From: Triops longicaudatus
Taxonomy: Eukaryota > Arthropoda > Branchiopoda > Notostraca > Triopsidae
NCBI GenBank assembly: GCA_022885665.1
Contig: JAGQDJ010000044.1
Span: 372,632-436,631, forward strand
DNA length: 64,000 nucleotides
Direction of reading: 5' to 3'
Position 1 is the stretch's first letter; every line of letters begins with the position of its first letter. A model generated the notes under the pieces. That model saw only the letters and a program-made list of their open reading frames with translations, had not been told where the DNA came from and made no database searches. Shown here one piece after another: positions 24,301 to 36,490 of the stretch. Position numbers and translations under genes: made by a program.

Positions 24301-26402
24301 GGAACGTTTGGATGCTCTAATAGAAGTAATTTAACGCTTAACATTTTTGCTGAATCCCAAATTCGATCATTTTTAGAGCTACATAGAGGAAAATCCTGGA
24401 AAACGAATTAATGACGAAGAAACAAAACCTTATCAGTTGACTTCATCAATGCTTCGAAAGCTCGTTTACGTGAAATCCATTCAGTCTACGTGTGAACCTG
24501 GTGAACCTGTTGGACTTCTTGCTGCACAGGTATTTTTTCTTCTGACCCATACATCTATGATTTTTAACAAGAATTTGTTGTAGTCCGTAGGTGAACCTTC
24601 AACTCAGATGACATTGAATACTTTCCACTTTGCTGGCCGTGGTGAAATGAACGTCACTCTGGGTATTCCCCGTTTGAGAGAAATCCTCCTTGTTGCGTCT
24701 CCTAATATCCAGACTCCTTCAATGGATATTCCTTTATTGCCTCATGTGGCACAAAGTAAAAAGGGAGCGAAAAAGGCGGAGCGAATCAAATTACGGTTAA
24801 CTCGAGTCACGTTAGCCGAAGTCCTCGAGAAGGTTGATATTTCGGAACGTATTCGCACTCAAGGACAGCGGTAATTGGTTTCCTTATTTTCAATCAAATA
24901 TTGATAATAATTAATCAAGTGTCTTGTAAAAGGGCTCGAATTTACGTCATCAAGTTCACCTTTTTGCCCCGTGAAGCTTATGCTGATCGTTTCTGTGTTA
25001 AGCCTGATTATCTACTTCGTTATTTTGAGTCAAGATTTGTTCTGAAAGAATTGCTGCCACGGTTAAGAAGAGAGGGAGCTGCACAAGGGCTACACGGGTA
25101 AGCGCGTACAAAATATACCTTTATCATTAATTAATCCTATTTCCTTATTCTCTGACGTTTTATTAGACTTTTCCAAAGTGTAGTAGCTCGCGCTGAGAAA
25201 AAAGATAATATGGAAGAAGGCGACGAAGGTCCGGAGCCCAAGTCTGGTGCGACTATGCCGGAAGAAGGCGGTGAAGATTCGGATGGTGAAGTAAGTTACT
25301 TACCTTATAGATATAAGACGATCTAAACAAACTGTTTTAGGATGGCAATGACGATGACGCGACTGAGTCCAAGAGGCGTGCGAGAAAGAATGAAGAGCAA
25401 GAATATGAAGAGGAGGAGGAGGAGGGTGCGGAAGATGACCAAGAAGCTATCGACGAACCTGATGAAGGGGTTGATATCGATGATGAAGATGATGCAGGTA
25501 TAAGTAGCACGATGTACTCTAAAGAGTTCCGTTACTAATTATAAAATGTTTAGACGAAGGAATTGTGACGGACGAATTCATGGAAACAAAAAAGAAATTG
25601 TCGAAGTCGGGAAAAATGCCGAGTGCTTATTTGCAAGACGAAATGGAAATCAGGAGACAGGCGTTGATAAATAAAGACCCTTTCATTGTCGACTATGAGT
25701 ATGACACCGAAACTGAACTGTGGGCACAGGTTACGTTAGCTGTGCCGCTTCAGGTTCATAAAGTGGATTTATCGAGTATTGTGAAAAGCGCTGCCGAACG
25801 TGCGTTGGTGCACCACGTACGCGAAATCAAGCGAGCTTTTGTCGTCAAAAATGACAATTCGGTGACAATTAAGACCGAAGGCATCAATATTCAAGTAATT
25901 TTTCTTCTATCTTTGAGACACGTAATGAAGTTTGTTGTTCGTTACAGGAAATGTTTAAGCACCAAGATATTCTCGATTTGAGCAAACTGTATTGTAACAA
26001 CATTCATTCGGTTGCCGAACATTTTGGCATTGAAGCCGCTTCCCGGGTTATTGTGAAAGTAAATATAGCGTATTTATTGTTTAACGTTTCTAATAACTGA
26101 TGTTTTAGGAAATTCAAAACGTGTTTCAAGTGTACGGTATTACAGTGGACCCTCGACATTTGAACCTCATAGCCGATTATATGACATTTGACGGGAGCTA
26201 CCGGCCGTTCAACCGTCTTGGTTTACAAGACAACGCATCTCCTTTGCAACAGATGTCATTCGAAACCTCTATGAACTTTCTGGTGCAGGCTACCTTGCAT
26301 GGTAAAACAGATTGGTTGAAATCGCCGTCCGCGAGATTGGTGTTAGGGAAACCTTTAACTGTTGGAACTGGTACATTTGATCTACAACACAAGTTCTGTT
26401 GA
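18397..26402 (+). CDS. POLR1A: DNA-directed RNA polymerase I subunit RPA1 (largest subunit)
   Basis: Catalytic subunit of RNA polymerase I, which makes pre-rRNA in the nucleolus. I assemble 26 exons: 18397-18580, 18632-19099, 19172-19382, 19441-19566, 19627-19912, 19967-20092, 20148-20368, 20419-20554, 20614-20836, 20895-21009, 21081-21273, 21361-21534, 21611-21769, 21827-21999, 22054-22339, 23604-23732, 23815-23979, 24032-24325, 24377-24529, 24584-24870, 24933-25097, 25167-25290, 25341-25497, 25554-25894, 25948-26058 and 26109-26402. They give 1766 aa; human is about 1720. Visible parts: the clamp zinc cysteines (CNTC, CPGHLGH, residues 71-87; CPNC at 111), the metal-binding NADFDGDEM with Asp637, Asp639 and Asp641, the bridge helix around residue 1028, the trigger-loop region LNTFHFAGRGEMN, and a Glu/Asp-rich insert near residues 1440-1520 as in other RPA1 proteins. 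The C terminus ends in TFDLQHKFC with no heptad tail, as expected for Pol I. The start ATG directly follows TTTTAG. Confidence 0.97.
22340..23603 (+). other. Outsized RPA1 intron 15 with two exon-like islands
   Basis: This intron is 1264 bp; the other 24 in the gene are 50-87 bp. Its ends are supported because AGRE|GLVDTAV continues the bridge helix without loss. Inside, 22421-22572 is open after a TTTCTAG acceptor-like site (VEYIQVKGVNRKGYIRKP, ending in a stop), and 23376-23474 is open after CGTAG (NVYPGYDGQVCESMPSYL, ending in a stop). The middle, about 22740-23160, is very AT-rich. I do not recognise the islands. They could be a nested gene, an inserted relic or chance. Confidence 0.5.
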
Positions 26403-26722
26403 GTGTTAACCATGTATGATCGTGACGATAAGAAATTTCTTCTCGCAAATTTCCTGCCTTTTCACCGTGTTAAAACACACTAAGTACGATAACAAAGATA
26501 GGTGGAATAATATAGTATTATTGTAAGCAGACAATGTAGTGCAGTTAGACCTCCTGTTTCATGATATGATCCATCTGTACTCAAAGCTACGAGCTGTGGC
26601 TTTAGATTCGCTTCTAACTTATGTTTGAAGTCTATATGTTGATGCACGTGAGTGCCTTATAGTATATACCACCTGTATTTTTGGTAATGTTGGTTAAGTA
26701 GTTATTGCATAATACTTTAAAT

Positions 26723-26773
26723 AAGTGTAATGGCCAAGCGGTCCAAGCCGCGCTCTTCGAATCGTGAGGTTAT
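26723..26773 (+). other. tRNA-Leu-like 5' half (possible SINE head or tRNA relic)
   Basis: AATGGCCAAGCGGTCCAAG closely follows the D-arm and box A form of class II tRNAs (TGGCCGAGCGGTCTAAG in tRNA-Leu). The next bases, GCTCTTCGAATCGTGAGG, sit where the anticodon arm should be, but the stem pairs poorly. No box B or acceptor pairing follows: the sequence runs into the inverted-repeat element at 26777. It is therefore a fragment, not a working tRNA gene. Confidence 0.35.
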
Positions 26774-26776
26774 GGG

Positions 26777-26977
<201 letters not shown>

Positions 26978-27259
26978 ATTTTGTACCAATGCATTGCAGT
27001 TTGTGGGCAATAAGTAAGGATCAACCTAATTTAGGCTCACAGCCTCCACAGCAGAATTAAGAAAGGCAGGCTTTAAAATCTAGTAAACGCACGTTCATTT
27101 CAAACGATTACACAAACGATTTCAAAACTAGAAAGTGGAAGATGTACTGGAATTCCGTCTATGAAGTATGCGCGTGGTGGACTTTAAAACTACAAGCAGT
27201 TTTCCATACCCACACTATCGTCATGTAAGACGTGCTTAATGGATGCTCTTTCCCATTCA

Positions 27260-28821
27260 TTAATTTTTTTTCCTTTTGTTGTCCTTCTTTCTTTGTTCTT
27301 TTATAACGCGAAGATCTGCCCAGCTAAAGCTGCCTACTATTTTATTCCCTAACTTATGAATAGTGCTCCATGTAATAGGCCACGCAAATTCATTCGGGAC
27401 AATGCCTTCAACACGGGATTCAAAAAAGCTAAAAAGAGGGAACCACACTTTGGTCCTTCGGCTGTCTCGCTGCATAAGCGTTCGGTTGTTCGCTAATGTG
27501 TGGTAATAGAGGAAGAGACGCGACGTAATGTAGAACGCAATGAAGACGTCTATGGAATAATGTTCGTGAGCTGCCAAGATAAAGAAGATTCCAAACATAT
27601 TCAGTAACCACGTAAGAGTGTGAATGAAATATATGCGTCTTGAAGTATCTGAAAACGAAGAAATACACTGCTCAATTCGTTAAGTTGGACAATCCTGTTA
27701 AACTTACACTCCGTAATAAAAAAGTTAAGCATGGTCAGCACTACAGTGTGCCCGCTAAACATGTAATCGCCACACGTCCGAACTCCAACGACGGACATAC
27801 CAAATCCACTCCAAATCATGTAGGCTTGTCTCAATCTTGCCCAAACATTGCCGTAAGGCTAATAATGAACTTTAAAAAATGAAAAACCGAATAACGGAAA
27901 GTAAGTTGTTACCCTTGGAGAGCACTCCAAATGTGTTCCAGGTACCGACAATGACGTAATCAACATTGTAATGCACCTCAGTAGGAATACTGAGCCAGAG
28001 AGAGCGAAAAACCGTCTCATCAATATGAATCTACATAAAACATTCTTAAAGATTAGCATTATTGGGGAAAAAAACTTACCTATGTTTGTGGAAAAGTAAT
28101 ACTGTTCCCCATAAGAGCATAAGTACACAACCCGTTATCTCGCACATGTCGAAAGCCCAAGGAATGAGTGGTACATTGTCCAAAAATATGTCGGGGAGCG
28201 GGGGGTACTTTTTCATATCAGGGACGCGGTCATGGACAATTACCATCGTGACTGACGTAATTAACGTAACGCTTACAAAATAGACAATACTCAGTATAGT
28301 TTTCCATATTTCAGGCTCCAGGCGAACAGGATGGTCGCCTGGGGCTGATTCAATAAAACTAGTTTCATTGCCAAAGATATCTGAAGTGCTCGACTCCAAA
28401 GAGGACGTTCTTATACGAACTGGATACTTTGAACCCTTTCTGGATGGAACCGTCTCTCCACAGTTTTTGGGCTGATACCCATTGCAGCTTAAGGTGGCAG
28501 AACAACAATCGTTTAATGCACAAAAAGACGAGTGTGGAGTGCACGGTACATTCGTCTGTAGTTTCTTGGCAGCCAAATAAATTTGTTTAACGTCACCGAC
28601 AACCTAACATGGAGTTTAGTGTCACGCTCCAGAAGCTCGAACAATTGACATACCGCAATACCCATATATTCAAATAATTCCTTTTCAGTGAGGCTAAGCA
28701 GTGCTGACCCGTTGATTTTGTGCTTTGCGAAAAGCGTTTTGTATTCTCCACAACCAATTTGTTGCAACCACTCGCGTACATCTTCAACACTCCAATTGAC
28801 TATTGACTTGGTTGGATTCAT
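27260..28821 (-). CDS. SGMS1: Sphingomyelin synthase with N-terminal SAM domain
   Basis: Transfers phosphocholine from phosphatidylcholine to ceramide at Golgi or plasma membrane. Minus-strand exons are 28821-28609, 28555-28080, 28030-27913, 27858-27708 and 27648-27260, giving 448 aa. An N-terminal SAM domain (about residues 8-68, NWSVEDVREWLQQIG) is followed by a polar linker, then the six-helix LPP-type core. VIVHDRVPDMKKYPPLPDIF marks the loop after helix 1, and MRRFFALSGSVFLLRCITM the next segment. The catalytic triad is His306 (CGDYMFSGHTV), His349 and Asp353 (AAHEHYSID), with the same His-to-Asp spacing as in human SMS1. A 5' extension by an in-frame ATG at 28869-28867 is possible, but a TATTCAG acceptor lies two bases before the chosen ATG, so I prefer the shorter form. 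SGMS1 rather than SGMS2 or SAMD8 rests on SAM plus the intact motifs. Confidence 0.93.
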
Positions 28822-30793
28822 ACCTGAATATGAATAAAAATAATCTAGATCAGTAACATTGTACTGCATGTTATAACACGTACCTGAATATAAATTGACT
28901 AAACTTGTTCCCTCTGCTAATGAAATGTCGATTTGAGCTTTTATGAAAATTAAACGTGTATCATTGCCCTACGACCGCAATCCAACACCTACTGACAGTG
29001 GACCCCCATGACAGTCAGTACAACTATACGGCATTGATTTGATGATAAACACTGACACATTTGCGTATGTCACGCTACCTGGGGGCGTTCTTTTGCAAAC
29101 TCATCGCGGGAAACATGGTAAGAATTGTGAAGGCTCTGCCAAGAAAATTTTCACGTCGACATATTTATATTTCCAATACAAGTTCCAACTGAGACACGAT
29201 AAAGGATTGCCACCAAGCAGCAAATGACTAGCCATGCAAAGAAAGAAAAAAAGGGGGAAGAAAAATGAAAAACAGGAAAACAGTGGGGCGCGGCAAGGAC
29301 AAAGTCAACAAGGAGACAAGTTTCCTTTTCTCCTCCTAAGGAAATAGGATAGGCAGGAATAGATAGTTCTCTTCTCCTTTTTAATTTCTCAAACATTACT
29401 CCCAGTTTTGCTAACACATCCCTTTACAACTGTATAAAAGCATTAATCTATCTGAAAAGAGCACATGGTTTCCGATGCCCGTTCTTTCTATTTTCCTCAA
29501 CCCTTACTTAAAAAGGGAGCAAGGAAGCTGGGGGTGTTACTGTTCCGTAATAAAATCTTGTCGATTGATTTGTAAGTTGGTATTATCACAAAGAATAGAC
29601 TGTTCGCAATACATAGAAACAGAAAAAAAAAACGTTGGGTAAAACGAAAAGAAATTTTAGAACATAATCCTACAACCTTACGATAGCAATGATGTTCTAT
29701 TCTTTCCCTCTCCCAGGTTCCCCTAAAATCTCTCAGATTCTTGGGTGACACAATTAGTTAGTACCGAGTTATATTTTAGATGTGTATCGTAACCATAACC
29801 AAAAATATCGAGGTTTTTCGTTAAATCTATTCTCAGCTTCTTAAACAAAAATGAAAGATGAATTCGAGCGCTCCCAGAAGAACAAAAATGCTTTCAATCG
29901 TTCTTATTTACGTTAATGTTCATATAGATCACGAATTGTTAATTTGTAAAAAAAAAGAACTTGCTCCCCTGGCGTTATGAGTTTCTCCTAGAAACGGAAA
30001 AAAATCTTACACAGCATTCATTCTCAAACCGCCGCCGCCGAAGTCATCTCGTGGCTTACTAGCCCTTCCTCAAAGCTTTTCAAAAAGAAACTGAGGCATT
30101 AAACTTTCATTGCACATTGAACACAAAAACTGAGTTTGCAAGATAGGGAGAATGCAAATATTCTCGACTGGAATTGAACCGGCAGAGCGAAAGAAGAATG
30201 AACTTCAGTACAAAAAGAAAGAAATCGAAGAAGAGGGGCGAAAATGGTGGGGGACGCAAATATCTTCCTACGTCTTTGGCATGATAAACACGACGGTGGC
30301 CCTTGCCCTGTTTCCGCTATGTCACCTCTCGCTCGCTTGCACTAGGGCACCTCTCTGCAATTGCAAATATTGGTTGCTGTCGATATAAAATGATACGAGT
30401 TTCCATTCACATGCTTAGAAGCTGTCGTATCATCAGTCACAAAAAGCAAAAAGTTGTGCGCAACGACAAAGAAATGGGCATGGTAGCCTCGAACGTCTTT
30501 CAAACAATCTGTGTATACCTGTCACTATACTGAAGTTTTTTTCTTAACTTTCTTTTCTGCTATCCCACCCATTCAACTACTGTATCAGGAAAAAAAAAAA
30601 CACCACGAAAAATACTGACCTCAACTAAGTAAGATCATTCCTTTTTGCTACTGCTGCTTCTTTGTTTTTGCCTTTAAGAGTTTCTACGTCGTAAACTGAC
30701 GCGGTTTCTAAAAATGTTGGGGTTAAACTGTTTTTTTTTTTAACACCAGAAAATCTCGCTTTTCAACTTTCCCCCCACAAAGGGCTTGGTTTT
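28822..30793. other. Interval between SMS 5' end and PKC 3' end
   Basis: Both neighbours are on the minus strand. It should contain the SMS promoter and PKC 3' UTR. No exon recognised; several A- and T-rich runs. Confidence 0.5.
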
Positions 30794-33700
30794 TTAAGTA
30801 GCAGTCTTATCGGCTGCAGACACAGAGAATCGGGCAGGATGAAAATCTGAGTTGACGAAAGAGAAGCCACGGAACTCATCTTGGTTGATCGTTTTTACCA
30901 CATCGGCATTAATAGGAGTTAAAACTGGTTCTTCTTTGGTGAATTCGCTATCGAAGTTCAGGGCATCTTTCTTGCTCTTCTGCAACAGCCACAATGAATG
31001 GAGGTTACAATTTGAGGAGAACTTTTCCAAGAGGCCAAAGCCACAACTTACAATTTTCGGTCGGAAAGGTGGTTTCACTTTTCTCGCTTCCAAGGCTTCC
31101 CAATCAATCTCTTTAAAAAACGGATGCACCCGAATTGCTGCTTCACCCCCTTGAGAGGCCACACAACCCAAACGCTTGGCAGGATTCTTGGTCATAAACT
31201 AAACAGCCACAACGCGATATATACACACGAGAGGACGTAATGACAAATTGCTAATACTTACCCCTTTGAGAATTGACACTGCTTCTCTGGATAGCCACAC
31301 CGGATAGAGTACATCATCGTGAAGAATAGATTCGAAGAGATCGTCTTCATTGTCGGCTTCGAATGGAGGTTGCCCTGCCATCATTTCATACATTAATACA
31401 CCTAAAGCCCACCAATCAACTGTAGCACCATAATCGAGTTCTTGCAGGATCTACAAAAAATTGTTCAAAAGTCCAGAGTTAGATGCAGATAAAGAAATTT
31501 CAGGGTATCACTACCTCTGGAGCAATGTAATCTGGAGTACCACAGAAAGTTGTTGTAGTTACACCGTCCAGTATTCCTTCTTTACACATGCCGAAGTCAG
31601 CTATCTTGCAGTGTCCTTCATTGTCCAACAGAATATTGTCCAGTTTTAAATCTCTGCGAAGAAAAAAAAAAAAAAAACATCGTTAATGAACAAATCAATA
31701 CGTTACATTGAAAAGGCTGATTATACCGATAAATAACTCCATGTTTATGAAGAAACTGCAATGCAAGAGTGACCTCGGCGGCATAAAAACGCGCTCTAGG
31801 CTCATCAAACTTTCGAACTTTCTGAATTTGAAACATGAGATCGCCGCCATTCACGTATTCCATGACAAAGAAGAGCCGGTCCTTGGTCTGAAAGCATGAA
31901 TGCAGCGCGGTCAAGAACGGGTGCTTTGCTGACAGAGCAAGAATGCGCTTTTCCGTCATGGTACAATCCACGTCATCGTCTTGAATGATGACGTCCTTCT
32001 TGAGCACTTTGACTGCGTACACCTCATCTGAGCCTTTGCGCTCAGCCAACATAACCTGAAACACAAACGCAATTAGTCTCTGACATTCTTATTGCAACCA
32101 GTCGTGAAATAAAATATATTCTGGTATGGTACGAGTACTCGTAACAAGCTCCGTCGACACTTACCTTTCCAAAGCTGCCTTTGCCCAAGACCTTTAGAAA
32201 AGTGAAATCCTCTAAGCCAACCTTCTTGCCCTCGCGGCCGCGTTCCACCAAGCTCTCCAAAGCTGAAGTCTTATCTTTTCTTTGATCCTTATTTTGACAC
32301 TCGACACCTTTCATTTTCTCTTTCAGCTTTTCATCCATGAGTTTTTGGGCACGTATTCGTAGCCGAAGCTCTTCCTCCTGCTCTGCTGGCGTGGGTCCAG
32401 TTCCTTGACCACTCACATGAGGCGCACTTTCTTCCCCTTCGGGGATTGCCGGCGCGGACGCATTTGAACGCTCCAACAAAGAGGTACTGGACGCGTTAGA
32501 TGGCGATTCGCTTATGGAAGGCTAACCAAGTACAAAAGATGAGGATGCCGAACGATAGTGACCATATGAAACACTAAAGGGTTAAAGTCGATTCTTACTT
32601 TCTTTTTTCTAGGATTGAGTTTTTGAGTAGAAATGCCCATGGTATTCAAAATCTCCGCCATTTGCTTGGTATTGATTCCACAATTATTGGCAACATTCTT
32701 CTGACAGCGCTTATGTACATTAAGATTGCAAACTAGATGAACACAAAAAAAAGTTACAAGCTACGATCACAAGTGTTAAATGCTTTGGTTTACCTTCGCA
32801 CTGTAGACCTTGCTTAATGAGCCCGTAGAGTAGTGAGCCGCAATGGTCACAGAACGTGAACCTTTTATAATTATGGACCGAAAACCTGTGAGGAATATTC
32901 ACACTGAAACGCTGGCCAATCACTTCTTGTAACGTAATATCCTTGATTCCAGGGCATCTCGTAACCACAAACTCATGGCAGCGTTTATGAACGACGCAAG
33001 TGCACACTAAGTAGAAGCAAATTGGGAAGATTAATTACGTTGCTTTTCACACGTGAAAAAAAATATGAAATAAAATAAGGTACACAAGGCCATTCGTATT
33101 ACCTTGACATTGGTAACCCTGTTTGCCAATTCCCCAGATGAATTCCCTGCAATGGGAGCAAAAGGTTGGCTGCCGCAAAAAGGTTGCCATAAACTTGTGA
33201 CCGTTGACTTGATGCACTCGACGTCGCATTGCTCCACGGCGCCGATTGATCCCAGCCCTTTCTTTGAACTCGCGTGGTTTGTCTGCGGACTCGGAACATG
33301 CTTCTACATTAAGGTCAAGCACACAAATCGAGATTTAATGGCATGTGGTCATTAATGTAAAAATCTCATCGTTCACAACTTAAAAGGCAACGAGTGATAG
33401 ACCATCCATGTGTGATACACCACCAAAACTAAGCCGCACTGACGGAAACCAAAACAATAAAAAAATATCGAAAACTTGCGCCCCCGGACTGCAAAAAGAA
33501 CGAAAGTATGGACTCAATGCCCTCATGTAAGTCCAGACATGTCTGTAAAAGGAATTCTATTAATATAGTGCTTTCTGGCCGATAGCCATTCGTCCCGAAT
33601 ACAACTTCACAATGCTTATCCGATACCTTCTATCATCTGACGTGCGACATTTCACAGCTGTACATCGGTTTTCAGCAAATTCAGAAATAATTAACCAGAA

Positions 33701-35727
33701 AGCTTGGGGACGAAATCTGGACTATACTATGGGGGGTCTTGCTACGTCTACAGGCATAACGTTATGATATTGTTTCTTACACTTGCGATTTCTAGTGCTA
33801 AGGTAGCGTTCAACAATTGCTTTTGATATTTGATTTTCAAACTTCATCCGGTACTTCTGAGTGATTAGAGCTAATAAGTGGTATTTACCAGAACTTTTAC
33901 ACGAACCCTTACTTTCTCGCAATTTCAAACATTCTACGAAGCACTGTGATGGGGAACTACGAGGAAATAGGACTAAAATGTTAACATCTTCTCCACATAC
34001 TTTAGAAAGGCGTACCAACGTACTGCTTCGCGTGAAAGCTACCAGTTAGAAAAAGACAAAATATTTCAATATATTAAAAAATAAATACAATAATATTATG
34101 AAAAGGACTGTGTACGAATAAATGTAAGAACTACTAAATGAAATTAAAATATCTTAAATTAAAATATTACAATATCCTACCACTATTTTCGTTGGCTTAA
34201 ATACTGCGCAGTGTTACCTTCAACTATGTTCGCTTATCGAACCTGATCTTCCGTCGCCTACGAGCCTAACTTATGCTGAATCAAATCCTTCTAATACAAC
34301 TACCTTGGGAACCTGTCTTTATCTATCAACAGTTATATTTAGTTTTAAGTCAAACACCCTGTTTTTCCATTAGTTACTGCTCAAGCAATAGATGTAGTAA
34401 CTTCGGTCACGACATTTTTTCATACATAAAGCGTTCGATATTACAGTAATAATATAGCAGTCGGCGTGTGACTAGCAAGCACCACAATCTCGCTGGAGGA
34501 TATACTCCAATTTTATAAAAATGAAAAATCAAACAGCAGGTTTACGTAATTAACGGTAGTGCGCGATGTCACACAAGTCTCCGTAACCCGGTAACCTTAA
34601 AAAGGAAAAATTCTTTCTGTTGATCAAGTGACATTTCTCGGCAAAACTGCAGCAGTCGTTGATGCTTTCAGTTTTCACCACCTATTACAAATCTCCCTGT
34701 CGAATATCTACGCTTGGCTAATGGGCCGCTGAGTCCGATGTGGCCATAAGGGAGAATATTGTGTTGTCCAGTTTCAACTGTTTTTAATATTTTCTACATT
34801 GTCGTAAATCTTTTCGATTCCTTGGTTTCTAAATCTATACATTTTTATCCTCTCGTCTCGAATATAGCGACTGCAACCGTTGTTAGCCAACAATGTTTCA
34901 ATTAATTCGATTCTTCGCTGTGTACATGACAAAAGTACGAGCCTGGGTGGGTCCGTGTGAGGCTTTGTGGCCCTCCTGTGGGGAGAAATTGGACAGTCCT
35001 GCTGTGTAGCTGGACGGTCAAATTTTCCATGCACCTTATCCTTTCGCAACGTCTATTTTGCTCCTAAGTTTATAGGTCCAAGTCCATCCTAAGCCGTACT
35101 TGTAATGTAGCAGTGTGGTAAATAGGTTTCTTCACTGTCTGTACAATTCAAAAATGGTATGAAGCTTTATATTAAGGATTCAATAGGGTGTCACTCTACG
35201 AGCTACAGACACAGGATGTGGTTTTGGTTTGAAGGCTTTACAGACAAGGCTAATAAGCTTACCCTGGGGTGCCCATTCCAAGTCAATAATAACATGTATC
35301 TTTCCCTGAGGTTCCAAGTCCACCTAAGAAAAAAAACATAGTATTTGTGGCATAAGGCTCAATAGTGTTAACTATAGGAACTTACCCAAATATCTGAATG
35401 TTTTTTGTTCATCAACTCTTCAAACGGAATGCTGCAATTGGCGACAAAATCATCGGGAGGAATTGCAGCATCATGAAAGACTGTCAACCCGAGCAAAGAA
35501 ACATTGTGAGCTTCATAAACGAAGTTTTCGTTCCATGTCGGATCAAAGGTCTTCTGTTTCGTGCTGGTTCTATGAACGTGGACTTCATCCACATCCACAA
35601 AAACGTAAGGGTCGATGGTTGGCTCCACAAGTTTTCCTGCTAGGCCTACATTGTGTCGGCGTTGAAAATCTGTAGGCCTGAGGTCGACAGCCTCACAAAT
35701 CTTCAATTTTAAAATGCCAGCGAACAT
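30794..35727 (-). CDS. PRKCE: Novel-type protein kinase C, epsilon/PKC-1 class
   Basis: Diacylglycerol-activated, calcium-independent Ser/Thr kinase. Minus-strand exons: 35727-35386, 35323-35263, 33303-33103, 33006-32794, 32732-32599, 32521-32165, 32055-31727, 31653-31515, 31450-31262, 31198-31052 and 30979-30794, giving 765 aa (human PKC-epsilon 737). Order: C2-like domain (about 1-130, ending DLEWAPQ), pseudosubstrate RRRGAMRRRVHQ (155-166) with Ala at the phospho-acceptor place, C1A His170-Cys219, C1B His241-Cys290, Ser-rich hinge, kinase. Kinase residues: GKGSFGK (430-436), Lys452, catalytic Asp547 (YRDLKLDN), DFG Asp565, activation-loop Thr581 (TTTTFCGTPDY). The tail keeps the turn motif Thr725-Pro and hydrophobic motif FRGFSF with Ser744. 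All expected sites are intact. Start: the ATG before FAGILKLKICEAV fits the family. Intron 2 (33304-35262, 1959 bp) is much longer than the rest. Confidence 0.97.
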
Positions 35728-36490
35728 TGGACGCAGACCAGGTTGCTTTTGACACAAACAGTGCCTCCAGGGCGGATATCACAACAAATTTCAGCCCGCC
35801 AATGCAGCGTTAATCAATTACACGATTAACATAGTCAAATCAAGCTATAAACGTAGCAATCAATACTTTCCTCTTGATTTCCTCAGCCCTGATCTGACTG
35901 ACAGGACGGCGGCCATTTACTGACGGAAAAAAATCAGGCGTTGCCACTGCATCAAAATACAACTCTTATTAGTCCCCTTCGACCAAATTACAGCGCTAGC
36001 TTTTATGGATTGTGCCCAAAATAATCGGAGAATTTTTGGAGCTTATGTTGCAGTTTTTCTAAAAATCCTTTTTATTTTATTTACGTATAAACTAAAACTC
36101 CGATAATCCGAGATATTGTACGAAACCTGTTCAGATAATAGATAGTTCGGATAACCAAAGTAACCCCGAAACTAACGTAAAGAAGGAACTTTGAAATGAA
36201 ATGTTATTTACGCTTACCTTCCAAACAAAAAATAACTAATTTTATTATTTTATTTGAATTATTAAAGTTAATTACGATGTAAAGTTGACTATTTAGCATT
36301 AAATAAAAAACAATCAAGTATGCTCGTGTAAACGGAATCTGGATAATCAGACAACTTCCTATTGTAATGTTTGGTAGCAACGCTGTGTGGCTCTCGTTAT
36401 TGTCCACATTTTGCACATGAGCTAAATCAAAGGAAGAAATTTCTGCCGAAACCTCAGACGTTACGCTGTTATTACTAGTGAATTTGTAAA
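35728..36490. promoter_or_regulatory. Shared upstream region of PKC (-) and mL37 (+)
   Basis: The two start codons point away from each other 763 bp apart, so this must hold both 5' ends unless upstream untranslated exons exist elsewhere. No clear TATA or repeat was identified; AT-rich near 36230-36340. Confidence 0.45.
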
